Origin: Hypsibius dujardini | Lineage: Eukaryota; Tardigrada; Eutardigrada; Parachela; Hypsibiidae | Assembly: GCA_001579985.1 (NCBI GenBank) | Contig: LRSR01005799.1 | Span: forward strand, 1 to 54,204 | Reading direction: 5' to 3' | DNA: 54,204 nt | Part shown: positions 11,644 to 23,147 of the stretch, piece after piece | Numbering within the stretch: the first letter of the stretch is position 1 | Layout of the letters: each line of letters starts with the position of its first letter | Position numbers and translations under genes: made by a program | Notes under the pieces: generated by a model | Seen by the model: the letters and a program-made list of their open reading frames with translations, nothing else | Told to the model about the DNA's origin: nothing | The model's database searches: none

Positions 11644-11983
11644 TGAGGTAAGGGCACTGGAATGAGCCACCTGACTTTCCCGTACTCTGGAATGGGCCAC
11701 CCTGGAATCACAATTTCCTCACAAGTTTTGGCTATCACCAAGATCCTAAGCGACATAAAATAATCGACAACCTAGTGAAACGCGTATCAGATATGAAAAA
11801 AATTGTAGGAACATGTTTTAAGACGAAATAATTGGACAGTTGGAAAAAGCTCACTATAGAGGACGCTGACTATGCAGTGACTCCTCTGTTTTCCATTAAT
11901 TCGCGACAGAGCGCCCCCTGCCGTCCGGTGGCCCATTCCAGGATGCGGAAATTCAAGTGGCCCATTCCAGGGCCCTTCCCTCA
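11644..11983. mobile_element. Foldback element, family B, copy 1
   Basis: 340-bp element whose ends are inverted repeats of about 70 bp: TGAGGTAAGGGCACTGGAAT at the left and ...GGCCCATTCCAGGGCCCTTC at the right. GGAATGGGCCAC is repeated within the arms. A second copy of exactly the same length lies inverted at 13616-13955. Non-coding. Confidence 0.88.
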
Positions 11984-12202
11984 TACTGTGTGCTGCCTTA
12001 TTAGAGTACTGTCTAGGGATCAGTCTCCTCATCGTTGCACTCTCTCTCTCCCAACGGAAGTATGGGGAAAACCCACGTTTTTGCCCTGACGGTGCACTGT
12101 GGGGGCGCTGCGCAATCCGTATTAATCTAACTGCCAAGCGCGCCAAATTTCTTTATTGATCATAATTTACGAACAGTCGATGGGAAACATAGGAAGGAAG
12201 TT

Positions 12203-12341
12203 ATTGTATTTTCACGTTAGACAGGGACAGTCGTACTGGAGTGGAACGTGAGCACGGCTGTACATACAGCACAAGCGCCGCGTGGCCGATTAAACGTTCC
12301 ACAGCTCGTACGCTGTCCCTGTCTAACGCGAAACTACAGTA
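12203..12341. mobile_element. Foldback element, family A, copy 1
   Basis: About 139 bp with inverted ends CGTTAGACAGGGACAG and CTGTCCCTGTCTAACG. The interior is largely self-complementary (GTGGAACGT... / ...ACGTTCCAC). An inverted copy lies at 13021-13163. Confidence 0.9.
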
Positions 12342-12803
12342 TTGTATTATGTGCAGTGTAAGTTTACCATCTGGTAAATTTCATTAATGTTCATTCAAAC
12401 CAAACAAGCGAGGGCGGAGCCCGAGCTTGGCTTGTAGTGATTTAAGGGATCCTGGCAGAAATTTCAGCTCAACGCTGGGCCCCAGGGTCTTCCCTGTCTC
12501 GGCTGGAGAGCCGGGCAGTTCTTGTTCCCCTGAGCCCGGTTTTCTGTTGGCGGCTTTCTGAGGAAACCTGATTTCCATTTCTACTTTTTTAGATATTCCA
12601 AATTTGAAAATTGACATCGGGATTGGTTGGGAAAAGTTGTTTATTTCTCTGAACATGGAGCCATACAGCACCTCACTGTCCGATTGCGACTCTTACGAGG
12701 GTTCCGGCTTGTACCATGGATGGGTAGTGATGTCATTTTTTAAACTGAATTAATAGACGTATTTAAGTTTAATTACATAGCAAGGTCTTCGTGCAAGTTA
12801 CAG

Positions 12804-12858
12804 AAATTTTCGTATTTTAAATTTTCGTATTTTAAATTTTCGTATTTTAAATTTTCGT
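12804..12858. repeat. 15-bp tandem repeat
   Basis: AAATTTTCGTATTTT repeated three full times plus a partial unit, near the centre of symmetry between the inverted element pairs. The interval 12342-13020 holds this repeat, AT-rich sequence and no coding region I can support. Confidence 0.9.
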
Positions 12859-13020
12859 TACCCACAAAACCACGATCCCTCAGATTTATTTAATGGGAAT
12901 TTAAACTGTAAGATTAGAATTAGTTGTTCCCTAACGCTTTATTGGGTAAACGGGTACAAATGTGAACCGCCATAATAATTTATACTGTACTGGTTTAATA
13001 AAGGACTGAAAAACTGAAAT

Positions 13021-13163
13021 TACTGTATTTTCGCGTTAGACAGGGACAGCGTACGAGCTGTGGAACGTTTAATCGGCCACGCGGCGTTTGTGCTGTGTGT
13101 ACGGTGCACACAGCCGCGTACACGTTCCACTCCAGTACGACTGTCCCTGTCTAACGTGAAAAA
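13021..13163. mobile_element. Foldback element, family A, copy 2 (inverted)
   Basis: Near-identical reverse complement of 12203-12341, with the same GTTAGACAGGGACAG ends. The loop differs slightly (a TGTGTGTACGGTGCACACA palindrome). Confidence 0.9.
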
Positions 13164-13452
13164 ACATTAGTCAACGGATTGGTTTTTTTGTCAAACTAAA
13201 AATTAATTACTAAGGATGTTTAGTTAATTTACTTTCAATAACTAAAAATACTGTCTAGTTTTACTCGAAATAAGTTGGCTAATTTTACTTTGTTGGTTCT
13301 CTCACTTATTGTTTAGAAACTATAAACTTTAGTTTAGCATTTTTAGTCAACAAAAAAAAGCAAAGCCAAGAAATAAGACACACCCAGTCTTAGTTCAGTT
13401 AAACTTTCCATCTCAACGGACCCTGCATGCACGTGCATTATTTATAGTACCG

Positions 13453-13602
13453 TACTGCCGCGATTAAACCGGTCACTTTTTGCACCCGGGCAGCGCATTC
13501 GACCTGTGTGAGTGTGAGTGTGTGAGTGTGTGTGGTCACACTCAACACACAGGCGCGTGTGACGGAGGCGCGGCTAAACTGACCGGTTTAATTGCGGCAG
13601 TA
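13453..13602. mobile_element. Foldback element, family D
   Basis: 150-bp hairpin with arms TACTGCCGCGATTAAACCGG and CCGGTTTAATTGCGGCAGTA around a GTGTGAGTGTGAG loop. Single copy seen here. Confidence 0.85.
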
Positions 13603-13615
13603 CAGTGTATGAGTA

Positions 13616-13955
13616 TGAGGGAAGAGCTCCGGAATGGACCACTTGAATTTCCGTATCCTTGAATGGGCCACCGGGCAGCAGGGGGCGCTCTGTCGCAAAT
13701 TACTCGAAAACAGATGAGTCACTGCATATTCAGCGTCCTCTAGAGTGAGCTTTTTCCAACTGTCCAATCATTTCGTTTTTTAACACGTTCCCACAACTTT
13801 TCTTCACATCTGATACGCGTTCCACCGGGTTATCGATTATTCTCTGTCGCTTATGACCTTGGTGATAGCCAAGCCTGTGTGGAAGTTGTGATTCCAGGGT
13901 GGCCCATTCCAGAGTACGGGAAAGTCAAGTGGCCCATTCCAGGACCCTTACCTCA
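13616..13955. mobile_element. Foldback element, family B, copy 2 (inverted)
   Basis: 340-bp reverse-complement copy of 11644-11983. It includes the shared GCGACAGAGCGCCCCCTGC block and the CAAGTGGCCCATTCCAG arms. Confidence 0.88.
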
Positions 13956-13966
13956 AACCAGTAAAA

Positions 13967-14195
13967 AGGCAAAGTCTGTATTTCGGCTGACCATCCACTT
14001 AGTCGATAAATCAGCTCACTCATGGATTTTTCTTTGATGGCAGCTGCTTGATTGTTTGATTTTCAGAAGTGCTATATTATACTAGGATGTTGTACAGCAA
14101 ATCAAACAATCAAGCACCTGCCATCAAAGAGAAATCCATGAGTGAGCCGATTTATCGACCAAGTGGAGGGTGAGCCGAAATAAAAACTTTGCCTC
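13967..14195. mobile_element. Foldback element, family E
   Basis: About 229 bp. The left arm runs from AGGCAAAGTC through CATGGATTTTTCTTTGATGG to the TTGATTGTTTGATTT region. The right arm is its reverse complement, ending AAACTTTGCCTCA, with about 90 bp per arm. Non-coding. Confidence 0.88.
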
Positions 14196-14338
14196 ATGCT
14201 CAATTAAGAAAATTGTACGTCTGAAATCTCGCAGTACCAGTACATTACGTGAGCAAAAAGTTGTGGATGGTTACCTGTGTGCCTCAAAAAATGGGGTCAA
14301 CCATCACCGAATTGTCTAAAGTATGATGAGAAGAGTAC

Positions 14339-14465
14339 CTACACACGTGACAAAAACTTTGGATTAACCGAGTTAAGCCATATAACTCGTACAATGTATA
14401 GCTTTATACACAAGCCGAGTTAAATGGGTTAACTCGGTCAGTGCAAGGTTCTGCCACGTGTGTAG
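14339..14465. mobile_element. Foldback element, family C, copy 2
   Basis: 127-bp hairpin with arms CTACACACGTGACAAAAACT and AGGTTCTGCCACGTGTGTAG, and inner GTTAAC/CCGAGTTAA pairing. Related to 11495-11633. Confidence 0.8.
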
Positions 14466-15066
14466 TCATAGTGTGCCCAGCCGAGAGAGACACGCACCGA
14501 CTGCATTGCACATTGCTCTGCATTTGCAGATTTGTGACGAAAAAGGCTGTTTGGCTGCTTTACTCCGCCGCCGCAGCGCCGACGACAGGTACAGCTTAAG
14601 ACAAGCAAGGTGCACTGCCAGTGAAAATAGTCGGTCCATACACGACGACCACGTCTACAACTTCCGTCCAGCCGGCCGAGTGTGCATAGACGTTTATAGG
14701 TGCTGGCGTGCCGTAAATTTTAAACGACTCAAAGGCCACAAAACCGAAACACCATAGTGCGTCCGCTGTGTCACGCAATGCCATGGACTTTCCTCCTTTC
14801 ACATTCCCACACACACACACATACACACACACACCACCGCAAAACCTGAACAATCATTAACACCTTACACCGTTATCGTATATGCCCATGCCAATCCGGT
14901 ATACAACAACATTGGAATAATAATTTTGCATCTTATTTCAACGACCACGGCTGCGTTTGTTCACTGCATCTCATTCACTTTGGGATACGGAAGCGGATTT
15001 TCGCGTTATTTTTGCGATCTTAAAATTTTAAACTATCGGCGTTAAGCTGCGGGGATTACACGTAAA
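14466..15066 (+). promoter_or_regulatory. Upstream region of the TAF10-like gene
   Basis: 600 bp before the ATG at 15067, containing an ACAC microsatellite (14806-14833). It presumably holds the promoter and 5' UTR. No coding exon is supported. Confidence 0.4.
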
Positions 15067-17435
15067 ATGTATCCGGGCCAGCAAGGTGGCAGCGGAAATG
15101 GCCTGAATAATTACAGCCATCCCAGTAATAATAATAATAATAATAATCCGTCGCAATGGCTGGACTACAATTCCGGCGGACTACCGAACCATCTTTTGCA
15201 ACCGCAACAACATATGGGATCCGGATCGGGACAACCACAACAAGGCCCAGGGTCCCTTCATCCCGGTAGTCAGCACTCCGGAATTTATCCCCCAGGATCC
15301 AGCCCATCATCGCTGCATCACATGCAGCTGCAGCAGCAGCAGCAACTGCAGCAGCAGCAACGTATGGGATCCGGATCAGCCGCAGGAGGGTCGCCGCATC
15401 CCGCGATTTATCACCCCGGATCTAGTCCGTCCCCGTCCTCATCCTTGTCTGTTCCCTCTCCAGGCATGACGTCACACCAGCAGCATTTGGTCCAGATGGC
15501 TCACCATATGACGCAAAATAATAATAATATTCCCCAGCATTCGCAATCCCATGTGAGTTTTTCCCCTTTTCATCCGATAAATGTATGATTTAAAAAATAG
15601 TGAAATTTTCAAAATATATTTCAGGTGAATCAGCATTATTACCCGTATCCAACCGCGTCGCCGGTGCAGCAGCAACGGTCGAGCTATCAACAGCAGAACA
15701 ACAATAATAGCAGTAGCAGTAACAGTAACAACAACCCTGCAAATTATTCCTCCCAATTGCCGAGCCCGTATTCCTCCTTTTCCGCCATGCAGAGTCCGCC
15801 GCCCAGTATGATCGGATCGCCGGGTCAGCCCTTCTCTAATTCCAGCAATCATTCAAGTGGGTACTGTTTGTTTTCCCTTGTGGGAAGGGTTTATGATTTA
15901 AAGGGGGGAATTTAGGGATTTTGATGGGAACGCTGTGCTTGATTGACGTATTACGCGGAAGTTAATGATGTGCTCTCTAGATCTGCTTTGTTTTGATGTG
16001 TTTATGCCTATTGGCACATTATTACTCCTGCTGTCTGGCTCCAGGAAAGAAGCCTGTTTATAAGACATTTACAAAGTGGGGGGAGGGGAGCGAGAGATTA
16101 ATTGAATTTGGAAATGAATGATTTCTTAATTGAATTGTGTGACTGAAGTTTCCACCGAAGAAGAACATCATTGATTGATCGCTTGAGATTGATTGGACGT
16201 TGTTTGCCAGAATTCCAGTCCCACAAAACATTAGCCTCACGATTTTAAACTGGCCTTGAAACAGCTTATCTTCAACATGATTTATATTGATATTAATTAA
16301 AATAAGCTGACATTAAAATACAACTAATAATTGGCTTCCTTCATGATTACGAAAGCGTTGATTGATTGAACACTCGCAGCTGGACCCATTGATTGCTTGA
16401 TTGTGACAACCACTCGCCTAGTGTTGTTAAACAACGTGTTTGAAGTTTAAATAGAATATCCGATAAGTTTTTATCCTCCGGCATAGTTTATTTCAATAAA
16501 AAATTATTTAAAAAAATCGGTTTCTATTTTTGGTATTTTAAGGAAAAAAATTATTTCCTTTAAAACCAAACGCCGCTTTTTGAGCCATTTAAAACATCTC
16601 TTGAATATATATTTATACAACGCTATACTGGACTCTAGAATATACCGGGTTTATTTTCTCTTTTTCAGATCCTTCCCCGACGCGCAGCATGAGTTCGCCC
16701 TCCTTCCCCATGGGATCCCCGCTGATGCGGCAGTTCTCTGGCGGTGGAGGACCGCCGTCGGTCTCTTCAATCCAAGTCACCGCTGCACCGACGACCCCCT
16801 CCCCACACCCGCTCCCACCCTCACCGTCACCCTCGGCACACTCCCAAGCCTCCCCAGCGCCAGCGCCACCACCACCACTACCTACCCTTCCTTCATCGTC
16901 ATCAACACCATCATCAGTGACCGCCGCCGTTCGAGCTCCGGTCAAAAAATCCGCCGCGGCTCCTTCCACACCTGCTCCCAGTAAGACGATTCCCCTCACC
17001 AACGGGAAGCCCAAGAGCAGTAGCGACCCACCACCCGTTCCAGCTGCCCCGGCCATGCTGCACAGCGAGAGTATCGTGGAGGAGCCTCTCCCGCCGTATC
17101 CTTCACCGGAGGATCTGGAGCACCTGACCCGGCACATCCGGCCGATGATTCCTGAGGCGATGCTGAATCGCATCATGGCCAAAGCCGGCATCACTTTTGC
17201 CGACCCGAAGATTGGGATTCTGATCTCTCTGGCCGGACAGGCGTTGATCCATGACATTGTCAAGGACGCCGTGGCGATGGGGCAGCAACAGGGGCAGGGC
17301 CAGCCGCCACTGAAGGGCCAGATGCTGCTGCGGAAGAACCTGGAGAAGGTGCTGCAGGAGCATGGGATGAAGCAGCTGCCGGGGGAACCGTTCCCGGGGG
17401 TGAAGTCGCCGCCGCCGCCACAGTCGCAATCGTAG
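15067..17435 (+). CDS. TAF10: TAF10-like TFIID/SAGA subunit with long low-complexity N-terminus
   Basis: TAF10 is a histone-fold subunit shared by TFIID and SAGA and acts in RNA polymerase II transcription. Exons 15067-15552, 15625-15856 and 16669-17435 join in phase to 494 residues. The last 110 residues carry the histone fold: IRPMIPEAMLNRIMAKAGI, then DPKIGILISLAGQALIHDIV, then LRKNLEKVLQEHGMKQLP. These align with IPDA...AGF...DPRIIRLISLAAQKFISDI...LSEYGI of animal TAF10. The first 375 residues are low complexity: poly-Asn, poly-Gln, GSGS repeats, then Ser/Pro/Ala-rich. Vertebrate TAF10 has a Pro/Ser/Ala-rich leader, but a much shorter one. Linker residues between the fold helices are Gly/Gln-rich. 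An ATTAAA at 17464 is a likely poly(A) signal. Another histone-fold TAF cannot be excluded. Confidence 0.72.
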
Positions 17436-17463
17436 AAAGGGGATGTGTTTGTTGTCCTGGTGT

Positions 17464-17469
17464 ATTAAA
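17464..17469 (+). terminator. Candidate polyadenylation signal ATTAAA
   Basis: ATTAAA 29 bp after the stop codon of the TAF10-like gene. Confidence 0.5.
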
Positions 17470-17867
17470 GTTGGATCGGCGTTTAGTCTCTAGGCTTGCG
17501 TGGGAATGAGCGCGGGAGCTCTTTTTCAGCGAAGGAGACGTCTAGTGTTACGCGGCGTCAGACCAAATCTGTTGACTGACTGTCTGGAGGATGGAATCAG
17601 TTTCGGAGAATAGACTCAGTTTCTTACCAAAAATGGATTTTCCCCGCCGTGTACAATGTAGATTGTTGGTATTGGTTCTCATTGTGATGTGGAGGTGAAT
17701 TATGCAAAGTCTTGTTTTGCACTACGAGGTGTAGAAGGTGTAAAACCTTTTGACATACGGACCTTTCTTACGATTTTATTTACTACAAGCCTGCGACGTG
17801 CGTGTTGAACAGTCATGCTGTAGTACCCGGGCAGGCAGGCATGCAAATAGAGACAGACAAATAGCCG

Positions 17868-18018
17868 GACGGACGGAAAGGCAGGCTGACAGAGAGACAG
17901 ACAGAGAGACAGACAGACAGAGAGACAGACGGATAGACAGACAGTCAGACAGACAGACAGACAGACAGAAGACAGACAGACAGACAGACAGACAGACGGG
18001 CAGACAGACTGACTGACA
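17868..18018. repeat. (ACAG)n tract, intergenic
   Basis: ACAG repeats with GGAC and AGGC variants between the TAF10-like gene and ZC4H2. The rest of 17436-18862 holds no exon I can support. A 69-codon minus-strand ORF at 18202-18411 is not convincing. Confidence 0.92.
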
Positions 18019-18862
18019 CATTCGAGCAGGTAGTCTGGCTTAAATTTAACTAGCAAAAACTGCTACGTATCCCAAAATCCAACTAAACTTTTACAGCCGC
18101 ACAGTAAAACACTGCAATGTCCGATGCGTAAACAGTTTCATCTCTTCCGGAAACTGGACGATGAAGGCTGACTACATGATACACGCGAAGTGTGAAAAGA
18201 ATCACTCAGAGCTGCAGCTGTCTCCGCACATTTCGCACTCCCTCCGTCTTTTATGGTCGCCGCGCTCTCCTGCCTCCGGCGGGGCAATCGTAATTCTGCC
18301 TCTCCACTCAATTGTGTCGGTTGATACGTGATCTGTCAAATTGACCATTCGCCCTAAGGCGGCAGGCATAACGACTTCCCGCTCACCGTCCGCTAAACAG
18401 TGCACCTGCATTTAGCTCTTTATCCAACCACTTAAGGCACTGTACGTAGTAGGCTTAACGCCTATGCGTACTCTATGTTATACACATAAGATTTAATTGA
18501 AAAGCGTTAGGTGCGGTTCAACCGGATGGATTGAATTAATTCTGAATGACGCTAACTAATCCTTTCTTTCTTTTCACACTACCAGATACGATACTACTCT
18601 TTTCTTTCACGACGACTAGGGAAGGGAAGGAAAAGGAAGGGAGCGACGGATTGATTTTCTGCGGTTTGACGGAATGCGTCTCTCGACTCTTGATTGTGTG
18701 CTGTTTTGGCAATTGAGAGAGGCATAGATTCTTCTTGCTCAGTCAGACAAAGTTTTGCCGAACGAAACAACGAACTCCTTTTTAGTGTCTACAACTTGTT
18801 TCTCTGACTTATCAGATTCAAACTTCCGCTTCAGTTGCTGTATTTTTTAACGTGAAGGTTGT

Positions 18863-19259
18863 ATGTCCCACGCATCCATGATGTGCGATCAGCAAGAGGA
18901 TTGGCTGTATAAGCTGGAGACTCTGCGAGACTTGAAGGGACGCCATGATGCCTTGCTGGATGTGACGGAGCGACTGCGAACGACGCATAATCAGCTGAAA
19001 ACAGAGGAAAAGAATCGGGCCGACTACAAGTCGGAGACCAGCGCGTTGGAGGCGGAGAAAAATGAATTGATTGACCGTCTGCGGAAGGTCAACAAAGACT
19101 TGGAGGATGTAAGTCTGGAACCATCAACCATCCCAACACAGTCTGGACTGACAACTTATTCTAGCACTGTGTCTGGACTGTCTGCATATTTGCTTGACAT
19201 CGGTCGGCGTACGAAAGTTTGCATTTGTATCTGCTTGCCTGCTTGTCTTTCGATTTGTT

Positions 19260-19322
<63 letters not shown>

Positions 19323-20832
19323 ATCTCTGTCTATCTGTCTGTCTAAGTGTTTGCCTGTCTGTTTGCCGTTCGCCGTTTGTTTGCTATTTGGCTGTCTATC
19401 TGTCTGCCTGTCTGCCTGCCTGCCTTTCTGACTATCCCTTCGTCTGTGTATCTGAGCCGCCTGTCTGTTGGACTAACTTTTTGGTTTCCCAACATACATG
19501 ACCGTCTTAATCTGTCTGGTTAGCATGCCTACCTTTTTACTTCGCTTATTGCTTCATTGGAAAGTCCGGTCTGTCGAGAGACAATTCATTCGATTTTCAT
19601 CTTACAGATGAACGCCGTTGAGAAAGGCAGTAATGAGTACCTCCAGCGCCTCTCCAAGAGCAAGGACCATCTCGTTGATGAGTATCTTCCGCTGAAGGAC
19701 GATGTCGACCGACTTCGCGCCAGTCTGGACGTGGAGCGATCTCCCGACCTGGCAGACGAAGGCATCGATATACCAACGTACTTCTCCGTTCGGTATGTAA
19801 ACGGACCTGCCGTGTCTGCCTGCGTTGCGACTTTTCTCCTCATTCGTCGTCCTTGAGAATGTCGTCGTTGTAGTGTGGAAAATCAGCCTCACTTTTCGAA
19901 TCTGATGATGTCCCAGACCGGCGGCGGCGCTGACCACCACGGCGTGGCCGGTAGCTACGGTGCCTTCCACCCCTGCATGCCGACCTTCAACAACCCACTG
20001 CACCATCATGCGAGCGGCGGTGCTGCGGGTGGGCCGGCCAACTCTCTGCTCGCCAACGTCATGGCTAACAGCGGGAACATCGGTCTCGGCGATTCCGGGA
20101 TCAATATCAAGCAACGGACACCGCCTATGAAGGTCAGTGTAGCATGGCCCTAGGAATGGGGCATATTGGGAAATTAGGTTTTTATATAGAGTCGGACAAA
20201 GACTAATGCGTGTGCGTTCACTTGCACACACAGTTAACGTCTGCAGACAAGCATCTTGATTTAATGTACCCGGTAATTGTTTGTCACCGACAGACAAAGA
20301 GTCAGACGAGCGTGGCAGGCAGACAAGCGGACCGACAGTCAGACAGATAATAATAAAGATTAACAGACAGACAAACAGACAGACAAGCGGACACACGGAC
20401 AGGCAGACTGACAGACACACTATCAAGCCAACAGACAGACAAACAGGCAGGCAGATAGGCATACAATTGGACATACTGATCGACAAAACGTTGAGCCAAC
20501 AAATAGATATGCAGGTAAAACGCGAGTTAATACACCAGGACGATTCGAAGAGCGACCTCACAGACAAGAGACAACTAACAATTAGACCTTCCTACTCTAC
20601 TGATGGGCACTCAGAGACATGGACATGTACACACGGACACAATCGCACGTATGCGAGAGCCCTTCATTATTACATATAGTCAATTCAGACAATTTCTCTT
20701 ATCCTACAGAAATGCCCGACGTGCGGAAACGACATCCATCGTAACGCTCCCATCTGCCCGATCTGCAAATCCAAAAGTCACTCCAAGAACCCCAAAAAGT
20801 CCAAGAAGAAGCAGACCGACAAAATGCCATAG
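18863..20832 (+). CDS. ZC4H2: Zinc finger C4H2 domain-containing protein
   Basis: ZC4H2 is a conserved animal nuclear/cytoplasmic protein linked to neural development and to the ubiquitin ligase RNF220. Exons 18863-19108, 19608-19792, 19874-20132 and 20710-20832 give 270 residues (human 224). Residues 1-140 form a coiled coil (LETLRDLKGR..., LEAEKNELIDRLRKVNKD) with the family motif DEYLPLKDDVDRLRASL. The middle is a Gly/His/Asn-rich linker where vertebrates have Ala/Gln. The end is highly conserved: PPMKKCPTCGNDIHRNAPIC followed by PICKSKSHSKNPKKSKKK, holding the Cys/His zinc ligands. ATG 18863 is taken as start; MCDQQEDW a few codons on is possible. Introns 1 and 3 contain tetranucleotide tracts. 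It is convergent with ANAPC10. Confidence 0.93.
19236..19440. repeat. (CTGT)n tract in ZC4H2 intron 1
   Basis: A pure CTGT run of about 65 bp followed by degenerate units, sense-strand CTGT. Confidence 0.95.
20288..20460. repeat. (ACAG)n tract in ZC4H2 intron 3, antisense orientation
   Basis: Degenerate ACAG/ACAA repeats on the sense strand of ZC4H2, the second exception to the CTGT sense bias. Confidence 0.88.
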
Positions 20833-21096
20833 CCCGTCGTCTCCACCCAGACAACGCCTCAGCAGCTTGATCTTCGCGTGTAGTTGTACATTCCATTTTC
20901 TCAATTAAACCCATCACATCCAAAAATTCAATTCCAAAATCAGTTGTTCCAGAACGTATTAATTGACTTTTTGGTGAAAGGCGCACATTTGAGTACAGTT
21001 TCCATGCTCTCTCTCTCTGTCTCTCTCTCGGTATGCGTAAGGAGATCCAAACCAGCCCGCTCTATCGCGAAATACGCCGGCAGAGGGCCATCGGTG

Positions 21097-22452
21097 TCAT
21101 CTGAGAACATTGAAGGCGGAGAGCACGGAGTCGGAGAACTTGGGCTGGATATTCACCTCGGCGTGGCTCTCATATGCGTTCTCCGGGACCGGCGCGTAGA
21201 TCTTTACCTGCCGGACGTGGGTGTCTCGTCCGTTCTGGTGGTTGGACACGATGGCGATCTGAAGCATCCAGGCGCGGTGTGGTCGACCGAATTTCTTGTC
21301 CAATCGAATGATCACCCATCCGCTGGGTTCGTTGAATTCCGCCGTCTGGAGATCCTGGAGGTCGTTGAAGCTGATACCGGTCCTCACGGTGATCCTGTAT
21401 GAAATAAATAAAAATGGGCTTATACGAAATGCGAGGGATAAATGTATTTAGAGTGAGCAGACATAAAAACAAGAGAAAGAAAGAAATACGAAAAGACAGA
21501 CAAACAGACAGACAAACAATCAGACAGACAAACAAACAGACAGATAGAAACAGACCGACAGACACAACCAGAGAAAAACAGACAGACAACAGACAGACAG
21601 AAAGATAGACAGAGAGATAAAGGAGCAGACAGACAGAGAGAAGGACAGACAGACAGGCAGACACATAGACAGACAGACAGACAGAAGGCAGGCAAACAGA
21701 CAGAATATGAAAGGATTATACTGTGTATGAATGAACTAAGGCTAACTACGATTAGTGGCACTGACATATTTACGTAGCATAACAATCAATAACAATGGAA
21801 TCAATAAATCACAATGACAATATTCCGTAAATCAACTGATCAATCGAGGGCATATTAATGAAATAAATCCACGCTGAAATTCGAAGTTTATGCAATCAAA
21901 ATAGACCGATACCATAAAAAACTGAATCCTGATGCAAAAACAAACAATTCGCAACAAACGATCAAAAATTTCAAATTCACGGATGATGCCAGTTTGAATT
22001 CAAACTTGCATCACAAAACAGAAAAAGTCATCAATCAAGCGATTGAGCGAGTAGACAAAACAAGAAATAAAAAAACTCAAAATGCCCATTTATATAAATC
22101 AATCAATCCACTATGCTTAGACCACAGTAATCCAGAGCATGTATTGCACTTATTTTAAAACTTACTTTTGGGGTGTGTAGCTTTCATCCGCTTTGAAATC
22201 GCAATATAATGCCACGAGATCAACGTCCGTCTTCCGTGGAAATTGGATATTGACCAAATGCGGCTGCGATCCGTCTGACTGCCAGAAGGTGTCGAGGCGA
22301 TTGTCCCGCAACTGCTCAATGCCCGTTCCAGTTTTGGAGGATGACAAACTCCAAAAGGCGTTCTGACCGACTTCTCGGTGAGTGCGTTCCTCCTCTGTCG
22401 TCAGAGGGCACAAATCTCGACGTAATTTCCGGTTCGATGAGGCTTCCGGCAT
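21097..22452 (-). CDS. ANAPC10: Anaphase-promoting complex subunit 10
   Basis: APC10/Doc1 is the DOC-domain subunit of the anaphase-promoting complex, which helps bind D-box substrates and increases processivity of this ubiquitin ligase. Exons 22452-22166 and 21394-21097 join (AA|G) to 194 residues (human 185). The DOC jelly-roll motifs are clear: [20 protein letters not shown], then [34 protein letters not shown] and [20 protein letters not shown]. The last residues are [13 protein letters not shown]. The expected C-terminal Ile-Arg tail that docks on CDC27 is Leu-Arg here. MPEA at 22452 is taken as start because the ATG follows a CAAG at a probable splice acceptor. Its single intron holds an ACAG tract (sense CTGT). 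It is divergent from the Reeler gene. Confidence 0.95.
21493..21692. repeat. (ACAG)n tract in ANAPC10 intron
   Basis: ACAG/ACAA repeats on the plus strand, so the minus-strand ANAPC10 transcript reads CTGT. The intron also has TCAA-type repeats near 21780-22110. Confidence 0.93.
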
Positions 22453-22565
22453 CTTGAAAAGAGAAATGAAAAACAACAAGTATTACGGATTGGAGATTAC
22501 AGATTGAAAAGAACTGTGAGAAACGATGCTTATGTCCCAATCAATCGATCGATGAATTAGACACA

Positions 22566-22708
22566 CTGTCTCTTTCTGTCTCGCTGTCTGTCTGTCTGTC
22601 TGTCTGTCTATCTGTCTGTCTGCTCTGCCTGTCTGCCTGTCTGCCTGCCTCTCTGTCTGCTGTTTGCCTGCTCTGCCTGCCTCTCTGTCTGTTTGTCTGT
22701 CTGTCATT
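22566..22708. repeat. (CTGT)n tract between ANAPC10 and the Reeler gene
   Basis: CTGT/CTGC repeats in the 695-bp divergent interval 22453-23147. The rest of that interval presumably contains both promoters. No other feature is recognised. Confidence 0.92.
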
Positions 22709-23147
22709 TGTGGACTGTAATTGTTGTTCATCTCTTTTTGTGTGTCAGGTGTGACAAAACTATCTAGCAGACTCTGATTTGTTCTCCCGTCTCGATCCTC
22801 TCAGCGTCCCGCATCTCACATCAGTGCGAGTCAATAAAGTCTTAATCACCTGAAAGTCAGGAAAGAAGCGAGAAACGCGCCATCTCTAGCGAGGAAAATG
22901 CATGAATATTGAAGAACTCGGAAATGGCTCTCGGCTAGATGAATGAATGAAATGTGATAGGCGAATATTTTTGACGCGTGCGTGCTATGTGCTATGCTCA
23001 TCCGCTTCATTTACCGTTCTCATCGCTTGTGTCACATTGTAAGTGGAAACTCCAAGAGTTCGCATCTGTTCTGTTTGTCTTGCTTCGTCTCACCCTCTTC
23101 CTTCAACTAATAACTAATAACTGCGTGTTCATAAGTGCGTTGCAATC

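Noticed and set aside
18202-18411. 69-codon minus-strand frame with CEMCGDSC near its end
   Set aside because: A CxxC-like end is tempting, but no splice partner, family match or conserved context is visible.
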